The position numbers were made by a program, and so were the translations under genes. The notes below the pieces were generated by a model. It was not told where the DNA came from, ran no database searches, and saw only the letters and a list, made by a program, of their open reading frames with translations. This document shows, one piece after another, positions 7,027 to 13,492 of a DNA stretch of 50,576 bases (position 1 is its first letter; each line of letters begins with the position of its first letter). This stretch comes from a virus, in IMG/VR virus record IMGVR_UViG_3300031673_000071, positions 1-50,576 of that record; one strand, given 5' to 3'.

Positions 7027-8040
7027 ATGAGTATAAAAATATATAATTCAGGCGGTGTAATCTTAGCTATAGAAGCAGGGAAAGACACTAAAGCATTCAC
7101 ACCACAGGCAACAGACTTGTGGGTGAGTGGCGACCAATTGGGATTTACAGAGCTAATAAGTAAGGAGACTACTGTATTCGGGAATTACACAGACATAGTT
7201 AAAAAAGATGATACAGTGCCAACTTCATTAGTTGATGCTATCACTTACCTATCATCATTGTTTAATTCTGGAATATTAGAGATGCTGAAAAATCCAACCT
7301 TCACCACTCAAGTCGCATTGGGGAAAATTCCAGGAGTTTATGCGGTGAATAAATTTGGTGAAAATTCTGAAATTACAACCAGTAGTGACCCTGAAGATGT
7401 TTGGGATTTCGGTGGTATTTATAATTTCAGCACCTCGGCCGCTATAGATGTAGTTTCAAGCTCAAGTGCTTTAGATGCCGTACTGATTACTGTAGAGGGG
7501 TTGGATGCGAACTGGAATAGAGTGATTCAAGATGTACAGTTAATAGGCCAGAATAAAATACTATTATCCACGCCTTTAATTAGGGTGTATAGGGCATTTA
7601 ACGCCAATGTCACTGATTTAATTGGAGATGTTTATATTTATGAGGATACGGCCATAAGTGGGGGAATTCCAACAGATACGTCTAAGATTAGAGCGATGAT
7701 AAAAGCTGCATCCAATCAAACAGAGATGATGATTTATACTGTTCCTGCTGGAAAAACTGCGGTTTATTTAGAAGGATTTGTATCTGTATCGAAAGGTGGT
7801 GGTGTGGCTGCGAGTGCTGACATGCTCTTTAAGACAAGAGAATTTGGTAAGGTATTCAGGGTTAGACGTAGAATATCAATCAATTCACAAGGATCATCAT
7901 GGAGGGCTGTATATTCCATTCCTACCATACTAAAAGAGAAGTCAGATGTGGTATTTACATGTGAGACCGTTAGTGCTACTTTGGGTGTATCTGGTGGATT
8001 TCAAGCTTTGATATTTGATAATAATATTTGGGAATTATAA
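7027..8040 (+). CDS. Second tail-fibre protein, paralogous N-terminus
   Basis: Of its 337 residues, the N-terminal ~80 (SIKIYNSGGVILAIEAGKDT, ATDLWVSGDQLGF, TSLVDAITYLSSLF) align closely with the preceding fibre. The remainder is unrelated: a beta-rich region followed by a C-terminal jelly-roll-like stretch (NQTEMMIYTVPAGKTAVYLEGFVSV). It starts 20 bases after the upstream stop with no visible promoter. The likely role is a second receptor-binding or structural fibre attached by the same module. The shared module suggests duplication followed by exchange of the distal part. Confidence 0.7.
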   Translation: MSIKIYNSGGVILAIEAGKDTKAFTPQATDLWVSGDQLGFTELISKETTVFGNYTDIVKKDDTVPTSLVDAITYLSSLFNSGILEMLKNPTFTTQVALGKIPGVYAVNKFGENSEITTSSDPEDVWDFGGIYNFSTSAAIDVVSSSSALDAVLITVEGLDANWNRVIQDVQLIGQNKILLSTPLIRVYRAFNANVTDLIGDVYIYEDTAISGGIPTDTSKIRAMIKAASNQTEMMIYTVPAGKTAVYLEGFVSVSKGGGVAASADMLFKTREFGKVFRVRRRISINSQGSSWRAVYSIPTILKEKSDVVFTCETVSATLGVSGGFQALIFDNNIWEL

Positions 8041-8059
8041 AATATAAATTAATTACAAT

Positions 8060-9451
8060 ATGAACATACAAGAAATACTTTCACTTTCAGAAGATCAGTG
8101 GTTAACAGAATTACAAGTTGATCCAGTAACCAGGAATATTCAATCGAATATTGATTATTTCGACGGGAAGCATCCAATACTTACAGATCCGTCACGTGCC
8201 GATTATTCTATCGATAAATTCGAAGAGGATCCACTTACAGGCGAAAAGAAGATATCTGGTTCTGAACAAGTAAAACGAACCAAGCTTGTTATAAATTATC
8301 AGCAACAAATCGTTGAAACTGCTGTCGGCATGTGTGTTGGTGCACCAGTTACATTAACTCTAAATTCAGGCGACGAGACAGGCCACAAGGATGCTTTTGA
8401 AATCTTTGTTGATCAGTGGCGAAACAAAACACGATTAGATACCTTCTCGGTAAAAATGGCAAAGGCTTTATTTGTTGAAAGTAAATGTGCCGAGCTGTAT
8501 TTTCACGATGGAGGCGATACTGAAGGAGATATTAAAGTGATGCTACTATCTAAGGATAATGGCGATGATATTTGGGCGCATTTTGATGATGATAAGAAAA
8601 TGGATGCGCTAACGAGAGTTTACACAAAAAGAATGATAGTCGGATCTAAGCCTGAAGATGTAGAAGTAACTCAGATTTGGACAGCTGAATCAAGGTGGGA
8701 AAAACAAGGTGACGGAGCATGGGAGCAAACAGCCAACCCATACGAAAAATTACAAATTGTTTATTACGATCAGAAAAAGCCGGAGTTTCATTTAGTTACC
8801 GATTTAATTTCTAAACAGGAGTATGTTAGAAGTCAAAATTCTGATGTAAATAAACGTGTTGGTAGTCCTAGTGTTGTTGTTGATGGTGAATTAGTAGGGC
8901 CGCCAGAAGTCGGACAAGATGTTAAGGTTTGGACGCTTAAGAATGGGCAAGATATTGAAGGGAAACCAATTAAATCATCTGTTAGTTATTTGCAGTCTGC
9001 TAGTGCTCCCGAGGCAATTAAAATGGAATTGGATGATTATAAGCAAGATATGTATAAATTGACATGGCCAGATTTATCTTTCTTACGCGAGTCGATTAAA
9101 ACCGGTTCATTATCAGGAGTTGCAATTAAGCTGATGTTTACAGATTCGTTTGTGAAAATCGGATTGAAGAAAGCTATATTCGAAGATTTTAGTCGTAGGG
9201 TATCGATTCTTAAAAGGATGTTGGCAGTTGCTCAAGGTTCTGTATTTGATGAATTAAATATATCTGTAACATTCAATTCAATCCTTCCTGAAAACACTAC
9301 TGAGATAACTGATTACTTATCTGTGGCAGTTGGTGCAGGAATAACTTCTAAATCACAGGCTATTGGAATGCTTAATTTTAATGATGGCAATCCTAATATT
9401 ACTAAAGAGATTTTAGAGGAAGAAGGCAGAGAGATTGGAGGGATAGCATAG
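8060..9451 (+). CDS. Portal protein (SPP1 gp6-like)
   Basis: Portal proteins form the dodecameric vertex through which DNA enters and leaves the head. This 463-residue protein has the family layout: an N-terminal region with INYQQQIVETAVGMCVGAP (~90-108), a central wing region with DDDKKMDALTRVY, and the long helical stem near LRESIKTGSLSGVAIKLMF (~347-366). Length fits the SPP1 gp6 family. A strong hairpin terminator follows, after which genes run on the opposite strand, so the fibre-portal unit ends here. The head-morphogenesis partner (10877-11989) is separated from it by a minus-strand island. Confidence 0.88.
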   Translation: MNIQEILSLSEDQWLTELQVDPVTRNIQSNIDYFDGKHPILTDPSRADYSIDKFEEDPLTGEKKISGSEQVKRTKLVINYQQQIVETAVGMCVGAPVTLTLNSGDETGHKDAFEIFVDQWRNKTRLDTFSVKMAKALFVESKCAELYFHDGGDTEGDIKVMLLSKDNGDDIWAHFDDDKKMDALTRVYTKRMIVGSKPEDVEVTQIWTAESRWEKQGDGAWEQTANPYEKLQIVYYDQKKPEFHLVTDLISKQEYVRSQNSDVNKRVGSPSVVVDGELVGPPEVGQDVKVWTLKNGQDIEGKPIKSSVSYLQSASAPEAIKMELDDYKQDMYKLTWPDLSFLRESIKTGSLSGVAIKLMFTDSFVKIGLKKAIFEDFSRRVSILKRMLAVAQGSVFDELNISVTFNSILPENTTEITDYLSVAVGAGITSKSQAIGMLNFNDGNPNITKEILEEEGREIGGIA

Positions 9452-9460
9452 GAATAAAGA

Positions 9461-9497
9461 ACCCCAATAAGAATTGAATCTTATTGGGGTTTGTTTT
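9461..9497. terminator. Strong two-way terminator after portal
   Basis: ACCCCAATAAGA (9461-9472) and TCTTATTGGGGT (9479-9490) make a perfect 12-bp stem with a 6-base loop, followed by TTGTTTT. It lies between converging genes and probably stops both directions. Confidence 0.85.
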
Positions 9498-9561
9498 ATA
9501 ACTCGACTAGCATAAAGTGAGTGGACTCTGCAAATGGCCAATCATCGAAATAATCTTTCAT
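9496..9561 (-). CDS. Tiny open frame, 21 aa
   Basis: The frame MKDYFDDWPFAESTHFMLVEL runs into the terminator. It is included because it is in line with the other minus-strand genes of this island, but it is very short and may not be a gene. Confidence 0.2.
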   Translation of the reverse strand: MKDYFDDWPFAESTHFMLVEL

Positions 9562-9579
9562 ATTTTATTTGTTTTAAAA

Positions 9580-9711
9580 TTAATCTACATTTTCACCACA
9601 ACATACAGGGCAGTTAGTATTTATAGGCATAACAGAAGGATCGCCATTTGTAATTAACTCTGATTCTAATCCTTCCCATCCGCAATCAAGGCATGTATAT
9701 ATTTCACTCAT
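9580..9711 (-). CDS. Small zinc-finger-like protein, 43 aa
   Basis: MSEIYTCLDCGWEGLES and NCPVCCGENVD provide two Cys knuckles around a short loop, as in rubredoxin-like or zinc-ribbon peptides. It belongs to the first minus-strand island. Function unknown. Confidence 0.55.
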   Translation of the reverse strand: MSEIYTCLDCGWEGLESELITNGDPSVMPINTNCPVCCGENVD

Positions 9712-9726
9712 CTCACTAATATTTGG

Positions 9727-9825
9727 TTAATTTCTCCATTTATATTTATCTTTAATTATTCCAATTAACAATACCACCCCAAAAAATAGAGCGTAAATTA
9801 CAATTACTTCTACTAAATTATACAT
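9727..9825 (-). CDS. Small membrane peptide, 32 aa
   Basis: Residues ~3-25 (NLVEVIVIYALFFGVVLLIGII) form one membrane helix, followed by the basic tail KDKYKWRN. Its start lies inside the end of the upstream gene (12-base overlap after GAGAT), consistent with coupling. Confidence 0.45.
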   Translation of the reverse strand: MYNLVEVIVIYALFFGVVLLIGIIKDKYKWRN

Positions 9826-9911
9826 ATCTCATCAATCAAAATTCCAAACTCGAAAGCAAATAAAATAATCTGCTCTTCTGTAAAATCATCTGCTATTATA
9901 TAAGTTTCCAT
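9813..9911 (-). CDS. Small hypothetical protein, 32 aa
   Basis: METYIIADDFTEEQIILFAF is a short acidic frame whose end overlaps the next minus-strand gene. Just upstream (9923-9945) lies a 23-bp sequence found again before the gene at 48754, so a real promoter or leader probably drives it. Confidence 0.4.
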   Translation of the reverse strand: METYIIADDFTEEQIILFAFEFGILIDEICII

Positions 9912-9922
9912 AGGTTGAATTA

Positions 9923-9945
9923 TTATTAAAAGTGTATTTAGCCAA
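9923..9945 (-). repeat. 23-bp repeated upstream element (copy 1, reverse)
   Basis: Read on the minus strand, this stretch begins TTGGCTAAATACAC and is identical over 23 bases to 48714-48736. Both copies lie 12-18 bases upstream of small genes. It starts with TTG and contains TACACTTT, so it may be a variant promoter. Confidence 0.6.
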
Positions 9946-9964
9946 ACGTTAGCAAACATAAAAA

Positions 9965-10138
9965 TTATTCGGTTACTTCTCGTATTCCAAAATCTTTACA
10001 TTGCTCTATATCTATCTTGTATTTTTGGGCTATTAAAGCCTTTACTTTTGTTTTTCTACTACTTTTAGTTGTTACATACTCGTTCCATTTATCGCCATTT
10101 TTATCAATAGCCCAAAATTCAAACGTTCTCTTTGCCAT
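9965..10138 (-). CDS. Small hypothetical protein, 57 aa
   Basis: MAKRTFEFWAIDKNGDKWNE begins a basic protein of alternating strand and helix character (KSSRKTKVKALIAQKYKID), perhaps nucleic-acid binding. It is bracketed by GTTAGCA on its 5' side and the complementary TGCTAAC (at 9949-9955, read on the minus strand) on its 3' side, as an integron cassette would be. Function unknown. Confidence 0.55.
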   Translation of the reverse strand: MAKRTFEFWAIDKNGDKWNEYVTTKSSRKTKVKALIAQKYKIDIEQCKDFGIREVTE

Positions 10139-10147
10139 AATTTTTAC

Positions 10148-10240
10148 GATTTGCTAACAAAGGCTATAAACAAAAAGCAGATGTTAAGGTTATTACTATT
10201 ATTTATTTTTGTGGTGTCGGCTTTCAGTTCGTAGCCTCGA
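10148..10240 (-). repeat. Integron attC-like palindrome between two minus-strand genes
   Basis: Read on the minus strand, the order is GCATAAC, GGTCG, AGGCTA, a centre of about 60 bases, TAGCCT, TT, GTTAGCA. That is the attC layout of outer core sites, short spacers and inner L boxes. AGGCTA/TAGCCT pair perfectly, GCATAAC/GTTAGCA only imperfectly. The stop codon of the gene at 10244 lies within GCATAAC, as is common in cassettes. No integron integrase is present. Confidence 0.45.
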
Positions 10241-10243
10241 CCG

Positions 10244-10639
10244 TTATGCCCCATTGGGGTCGTAACCTTCTGCCAACGCTTTTTCTTGTTGTTGTTCTAT
10301 AAATTGCGTAAAGTGCAAAACATAAGCGGATGGGAATCCATTTATTCTTAATGGGTGGTTTGCGTTCAACATTACATCAAATGTATTTTTAGGCAATATA
10401 TTTTTCTTTTGCTTTTCGGTTAGGTTTAAGTCTTGCAAGTATTTATAAAATTCTTCTCCAAGCTCATCGCACTCGTCATTACTTATTTCTATATCTTCGT
10501 AGTTTTTGCGAAGAAAGAAACGGAATAAATCAACGGGGCATAACAACGTATAAAAATCATTGCTTGCCTCGGTGGGTTGCGGTTGTTTAATCTCTTTATT
10601 TTTCATATCTTTATAGTTTATTAAATCCATATTATTCAT
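10244..10639 (-). CDS. Hypothetical protein, 131 aa
   Basis: This is the first gene of the minus-strand island. The N-terminus is polar (MNNMDLINYKDMKNKEIKQP); a second ATG at MDLIN is possible. The body is helical and acidic (NYEDIEISNDECDELGEEFY) and contains HPLRINGFPSAYVLHFTQFI. I do not recognise a family. Its leader on the minus strand contains a strongly structured RNA (10701-10815), and its stop codon sits in the attC-like core. Confidence 0.6.
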   Translation of the reverse strand: MNNMDLINYKDMKNKEIKQPQPTEASNDFYTLLCPVDLFRFFLRKNYEDIEISNDECDELGEEFYKYLQDLNLTEKQKKNILPKNTFDVMLNANHPLRINGFPSAYVLHFTQFIEQQQEKALAEGYDPNGA

Positions 10640-10700
10640 AATTCAAAAATTTACCAGTAATTAAATATTTTGGCATTTATTGAATGCTATACCCAACACG

Positions 10701-10815
10701 TTATAAATAAGGTGGCGGCAATGAATGGCTACTGTCGATCTTAATGGGTATTTCAAGGTTTCAGATTTCCATTCAGTACTACAAACCTTTTTTCCTACCA
10801 CCACCATATTTATAA
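10701..10815 (-). ncRNA. Pseudoknotted structured leader RNA
   Basis: TTATAAATAAGGTGGCGG (10701-10718) pairs with 10798-10815 over 18 positions with two mismatches. Inside, TGAATGG (10722-10728) pairs with CCATTCA (10769-10775) and AAGGTTT (10755-10761) with AAACCTT (10783-10789); these two helices interleave as an H-type pseudoknot. A minus-strand promoter at 10819-10826 would start RNA at the very edge of the outer stem, so this would be the leader of the gene at 10244-10639 or a separate small RNA. Confidence 0.6.
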
Positions 10816-10818
10816 ATT

Positions 10819-10849
10819 CAAACTTACAAACAATTTAATTAATAAACAA
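10819..10849 (-). promoter_or_regulatory. Minus-strand promoter
   Basis: On the minus strand TTG (10847-10849) is followed after 20 bases by TAAGTTTG (10826-10819). Transcription would begin close to 10815, the end of the structured RNA. Confidence 0.55.
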
Positions 10850-10864
10850 CTAATTTATATTTAT

Positions 10865-10876
10865 TATCTTTGTCTT
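10865..10876 (+). promoter_or_regulatory. Promoter for a leaderless message
   Basis: TATCTTTG at 10865-10872 is followed by TCTT and then the ATG at 10877, so the transcript should begin at or within a base or two of the start codon. No TTTG is seen at the usual upstream distance. Confidence 0.6.
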
Positions 10877-11989
10877 ATGGCATTAGAACGAGAATACGAA
10901 GCAAAACACATACTTAACATGCAATCCGGCTACAATAAATTAGCTAGGATGCTGAAAGTTAACGCCGATTTTTTAGGAAAAGAAATACACAGACTTCAAA
11001 CAAAGCGATTGTTGGAGCCGAAAAAGTACGGGGCACAATTAAAGCGGAATAAAGCATTATTAGCAATAATTAATAAGAATTTTGATCTATTAGAAAAGGA
11101 TTTATTCAGCGAGCTAAACAGCCAAACCTCAAGCCAATGGTCCCTTGCCAATGCTAAAAATACACTACTTACTGAAAAGTTTTTAGGGAGCGTTCCGGTA
11201 CAATTTGCAAAACTTAATTTAGACGCTCTCGAAGCATTTCAGAAAAGAAACATTAACGGCCTTAATTTATCGGATCGAATACATAACCTTACATCTACCA
11301 ATAAACAATTATATCAGGATTATATCGGTAGTGGAATAACACAAGGTAAATCTGCTGATAGTATTGCCAGGGGATTAAATGCAATTAATTTAGATCCTAA
11401 GAATGTAACTGTGTTTGATGCTATAGGGAATCCAACTAAATTAAGTAAGATTAGTTCGATTTTACAACCTAATGCGGCGGGTAGGGGGATTTATAGAAGT
11501 CCTTTGAAGAATTTGTTTAGGGTTACTCGGACGGAGACGAATGCTGCTTATCGGTTGTCGGATCATGAGAGGATGCAGCAGCTCGATTTCGTGGTAGGGA
11601 AACGTATCCATTTGTCGGGAGCGCATGGAACATTAACAGATATGTGCGATTTTCTTGTAGGAGATTATCCTAAAGAGTTCATTTTCAGTGGATTCCATAG
11701 CGCATGCATGTGTTACGTGACGAGCATATTAGCCAAAAGAGATGAGTTCGTAAAGGGCATTCCAAGCACTAGACAAGTTAAGCAGATCCCAAAATCAGCA
11801 CAGAGGTATCAGAAAACAGTAAAAAAGAATAATTATTGGGATTGGCAGAAGGAAAACTTCAACTCTAAGAATGAACCTTATGCAAGATTGGGGGGTCCAT
11901 CTAAAGGAATTGAACCCTATAAAATTTCAACTGATTCAAAAGACTACTCCCCTCAAAAGAAGATATTGAAGAGTGCGGCTAAGGTATGA
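10877..11989 (+). CDS. Phage head morphogenesis protein (SPP1 gp7/Mu F-like)
   Basis: The product has 370 residues. The C-terminal half holds the family signature: RVTRTETNAAYRLSDHERMQQLD (residues ~213-235), then DMCDFLVGD and FSGFHSACMCYVTSIL with conserved Cys and His. These minor head proteins bind the portal and are packaged in small numbers. In related phages the gene directly follows the portal gene; here a minus-strand island of about 1.1 kb intervenes. The message is probably leaderless. A hairpin terminator follows. Confidence 0.85.
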   Translation: MALEREYEAKHILNMQSGYNKLARMLKVNADFLGKEIHRLQTKRLLEPKKYGAQLKRNKALLAIINKNFDLLEKDLFSELNSQTSSQWSLANAKNTLLTEKFLGSVPVQFAKLNLDALEAFQKRNINGLNLSDRIHNLTSTNKQLYQDYIGSGITQGKSADSIARGLNAINLDPKNVTVFDAIGNPTKLSKISSILQPNAAGRGIYRSPLKNLFRVTRTETNAAYRLSDHERMQQLDFVVGKRIHLSGAHGTLTDMCDFLVGDYPKEFIFSGFHSACMCYVTSILAKRDEFVKGIPSTRQVKQIPKSAQRYQKTVKKNNYWDWQKENFNSKNEPYARLGGPSKGIEPYKISTDSKDYSPQKKILKSAAKV

Positions 11990-11997
11990 AGATAAAA

Positions 11998-12024
11998 AAA
12001 GCCACCTTAATTGGTGGCTTTCTA
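11998..12024. terminator. Two-way terminator
   Basis: AAAGCCACC (11998-12006) pairs with GGTGGCTTT (12013-12021) with loop TTAATT; an A run precedes it and a short T run follows. It separates the + strand head gene from the second minus-strand island. Confidence 0.8.
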
Positions 12025-12123
12025 AACTAATAAATATAAAAAACGATCAGATTTGCATAGGCTTTTGAATTAGTTTGGTAAAGTTCAGTACTTCTTAGAG
12101 TTTGCAATATACAAACAATTTGA

Positions 12124-12273
12124 TTAATGTGCAAATTTTAATATAAATGAATTTGGAATACTTAAAAATCTTTCCATTTCTGTCATGCTTGGTTTAATAA
12201 ATGCTTGAATTATTGAAGTTATCGCAACCCATAGACATATAATTATTAATATCTTTCTTAATATCTTTTTCAT
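12124..12273 (-). CDS. Small membrane or exported peptide, 49 aa
   Basis: MKKILRKILIIICLWVAITS looks like a signal anchor: basic start and one hydrophobic segment at ~8-25, then an amphipathic remainder. It is the last gene of the second minus-strand island. Function unknown. Confidence 0.5.
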   Translation of the reverse strand: MKKILRKILIIICLWVAITSIIQAFIKPSMTEMERFLSIPNSFILKFAH

Positions 12274-12292
12274 CTATCAATCTTTTTATTTA

Positions 12293-12508
12293 TTAATCCC
12301 CATACCTCTCTAAAAACGCAGCAACATTTCCGTGCCTTATTATAAGTTGAATATTCCTTTCATAAACACTCAGTACTTCAACGCCTGATAACATCGTGTA
12401 TTTATTAGTAAGTAGTATCACTCTAAAATCTGAACCCCATCGATCAACTGTTAATACTTCATAGGGTATTGATTCGAATACTTTTTTTAATTTGGATTCT
12501 ATTGTCAT
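12293..12508 (-). CDS. Hypothetical protein, 71 aa
   Basis: MTIESKLKKVFESIPYEVL followed by alternating strands (WGSDFRVILLTNKYTMLSG, VLSVYERNIQLIIRH) suggests a small alpha/beta fold. It lies in the second minus-strand island, 11 bases from its upstream neighbour. No family recognised. Confidence 0.55.
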   Translation of the reverse strand: MTIESKLKKVFESIPYEVLTVDRWGSDFRVILLTNKYTMLSGVEVLSVYERNIQLIIRHGNVAAFLERYGD

Positions 12509-12519
12509 TTGATTTGTTT

Positions 12520-12735
12520 TTATTTACATTTTTTACATACCCTATTAATAGCATTAAGCTCTTTGCACTCGCAAAATAATTCTGTTTGCACTTTAAGGTC
12601 ACTTATAAATAGCTCTGTTTGTTGTTTCATCGTTACATATTGCGCCCATCCTATTGGGTCTGCTGCTTCGCTTTTAGTTTCCATTATTAATTCAATGGTT
12701 TCTAGTCTTTCTTTGTATTTTTCAAGTAATCCCAC
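12520..12735 (-). CDS. Hypothetical helical protein with C-terminal Cys knuckles, 71 aa
   Basis: A helical N-terminal part (MGLLEKYKERLETIELIMET) leads to LFCECKELNAINRVCKKCK, with two Cys pairs that could bind zinc. It belongs to the second minus-strand island. Function unknown. Confidence 0.55.
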   Translation of the reverse strand: MGLLEKYKERLETIELIMETKSEAADPIGWAQYVTMKQQTELFISDLKVQTELFCECKELNAINRVCKKCK

Positions 12736-12753
12736 GCTCGTAAATTTTTAAGT

Positions 12754-12927
12754 TTATATTTCGTATCTATTTTTCTGATTATTGTAGAAGTCGAAAGTTA
12801 TTCCATGATAACCTTTTTCTTTTACATATCCACCTTTCCTTAGCTTGTCAATTTCGTGCTTTGAAGATTCTCTATTGTATTCAACGCCATCCCAACATAT
12901 AACATGCACCATTATTATTTCTTTCAT
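12754..12927 (-). CDS. Hypothetical protein, 57 aa
   Basis: MKEIIMVHVICWDGVEYNRE begins a small soluble protein containing RKGGYVKEKGYHGITFDFY. The start overlaps the stop of the preceding membrane peptide as ATGA, so the two are coupled. No family recognised. Confidence 0.5.
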   Translation of the reverse strand: MKEIIMVHVICWDGVEYNRESSKHEIDKLRKGGYVKEKGYHGITFDFYNNQKNRYEI

Positions 12928-13013
12928 CTCTTTTTAATCTTAATTATTTTTCCAATACTCATTAAAATAAACGCTCCTATCATTAGGGAGCATAGGATTA
13001 GGTTTGGGTTCAT
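12924..13013 (-). CDS. Membrane peptide, 29 aa
   Basis: MNPNLILCSLMIGAFILMSI is almost entirely a single membrane helix, followed by GKIIKIKKR. It overlaps the genes on both sides by four bases, which supports it as a real coupled gene despite its size. Confidence 0.45.
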   Translation of the reverse strand: MNPNLILCSLMIGAFILMSIGKIIKIKKR

Positions 13014-13366
13014 TTCAAATCCTCCTTAGTTATATAATATTCTTTTGGTATTCCAATTGCGTAACCTTTTGAGCGAAGAAAATCTATCTCGTCAGGAAGA
13101 AATTCAATCGATCTAGTTAGCGTATATTCATCATGCAATTCAAGATGCTCAGAGTATTCAGATATTATTTTATTAACTGCACACAAATCCTCTTCTGTAA
13201 TATACTTAAGCTCTTTTAGGATTAGTTTACACTCGTATTTATCAGTTAATATTTGAGATAGAAAAATACTACCAACATCTACAATATATACACTTCTATT
13301 CATGACAGCTTTATATGTCATTTTACTATTCATATATCTTCCGAACCATTTAATTTTTTCATTCAT
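13010..13366 (-). CDS. Hypothetical protein, 118 aa
   Basis: This is the first gene of the second minus-strand island. It has an N-terminal basic region (MNEKIKWFGRYMNSKMTYK), a strand-rich centre and an acidic helical stretch (YITEEDLCAVNKIISEYSEH). The ending EIDFLRSKGYAIGIPKEYY resembles small regulatory proteins but is not diagnostic. It is read from the promoter at 13391-13421. Confidence 0.6.
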   Translation of the reverse strand: MNEKIKWFGRYMNSKMTYKAVMNRSVYIVDVGSIFLSQILTDKYECKLILKELKYITEEDLCAVNKIISEYSEHLELHDEYTLTRSIEFLPDEIDFLRSKGYAIGIPKEYYITKEDLK

Positions 13367-13390
13367 ACTTTCTAATTTTTTAATTCCCTC

Positions 13391-13421
13391 ACAAGATAAA
13401 CAAAATTATTAACAAAACAAA
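13391..13421 (-). promoter_or_regulatory. Minus-strand promoter of second island
   Basis: On the minus strand TTTG (13421-13418) is followed after 19 bases by TATCTTGT (13398-13391), close to consensus. It is divergent from the + promoter at 13460, with a perfect palindrome between them. Confidence 0.6.
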
Positions 13422-13433
13422 TAATTACCTAAT

Positions 13434-13447
13434 ATGTTTTAAAACAT
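13434..13447. promoter_or_regulatory. Palindromic operator candidate ATGTTTTAAAACAT (site 1)
   Basis: This is a perfect 14-bp palindrome, 12 bases upstream of TACCTTTG (13460-13467) and between divergent promoters. The identical palindrome recurs at 19248-19261, 13 bases before another TACCTTTG. A second palindrome GAAAATTTTC follows at this site only. Confidence 0.6.
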
Positions 13448-13459
13448 GAAAATTTTCAT

Positions 13460-13467
13460 TACCTTTG
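13460..13467 (+). promoter_or_regulatory. Promoter of the capsid unit
   Basis: TACCTTTG fits TAnnTTTG. The place where TTTG would be expected is taken by the palindrome at 13434-13447, so this promoter may be regulated or need an activator. The leader to the ATG at 13493 is about 20 bases. Confidence 0.65.
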
Positions 13468-13492
13468 TTTTGAACTAAAAATATTTATTATT

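Noticed and set aside
10701-10815. The 18-bp inverted repeat as a simple terminator
   Set aside because: The arms are 79 bases apart, contain interleaved helices, and no T run follows on either strand at the stem end.
10640-10876. The structured segment as a second complete attC site
   Set aside because: The outer core pair (RYYYAAC and GTTRRRY) is not present on both sides; only CCCAAC/GTTGGG on one side is seen.
12509-12751. 80-codon + strand frame
   Set aside because: It is antisense to the minus-strand gene 12520-12735, which fits the order and spacing of its island.
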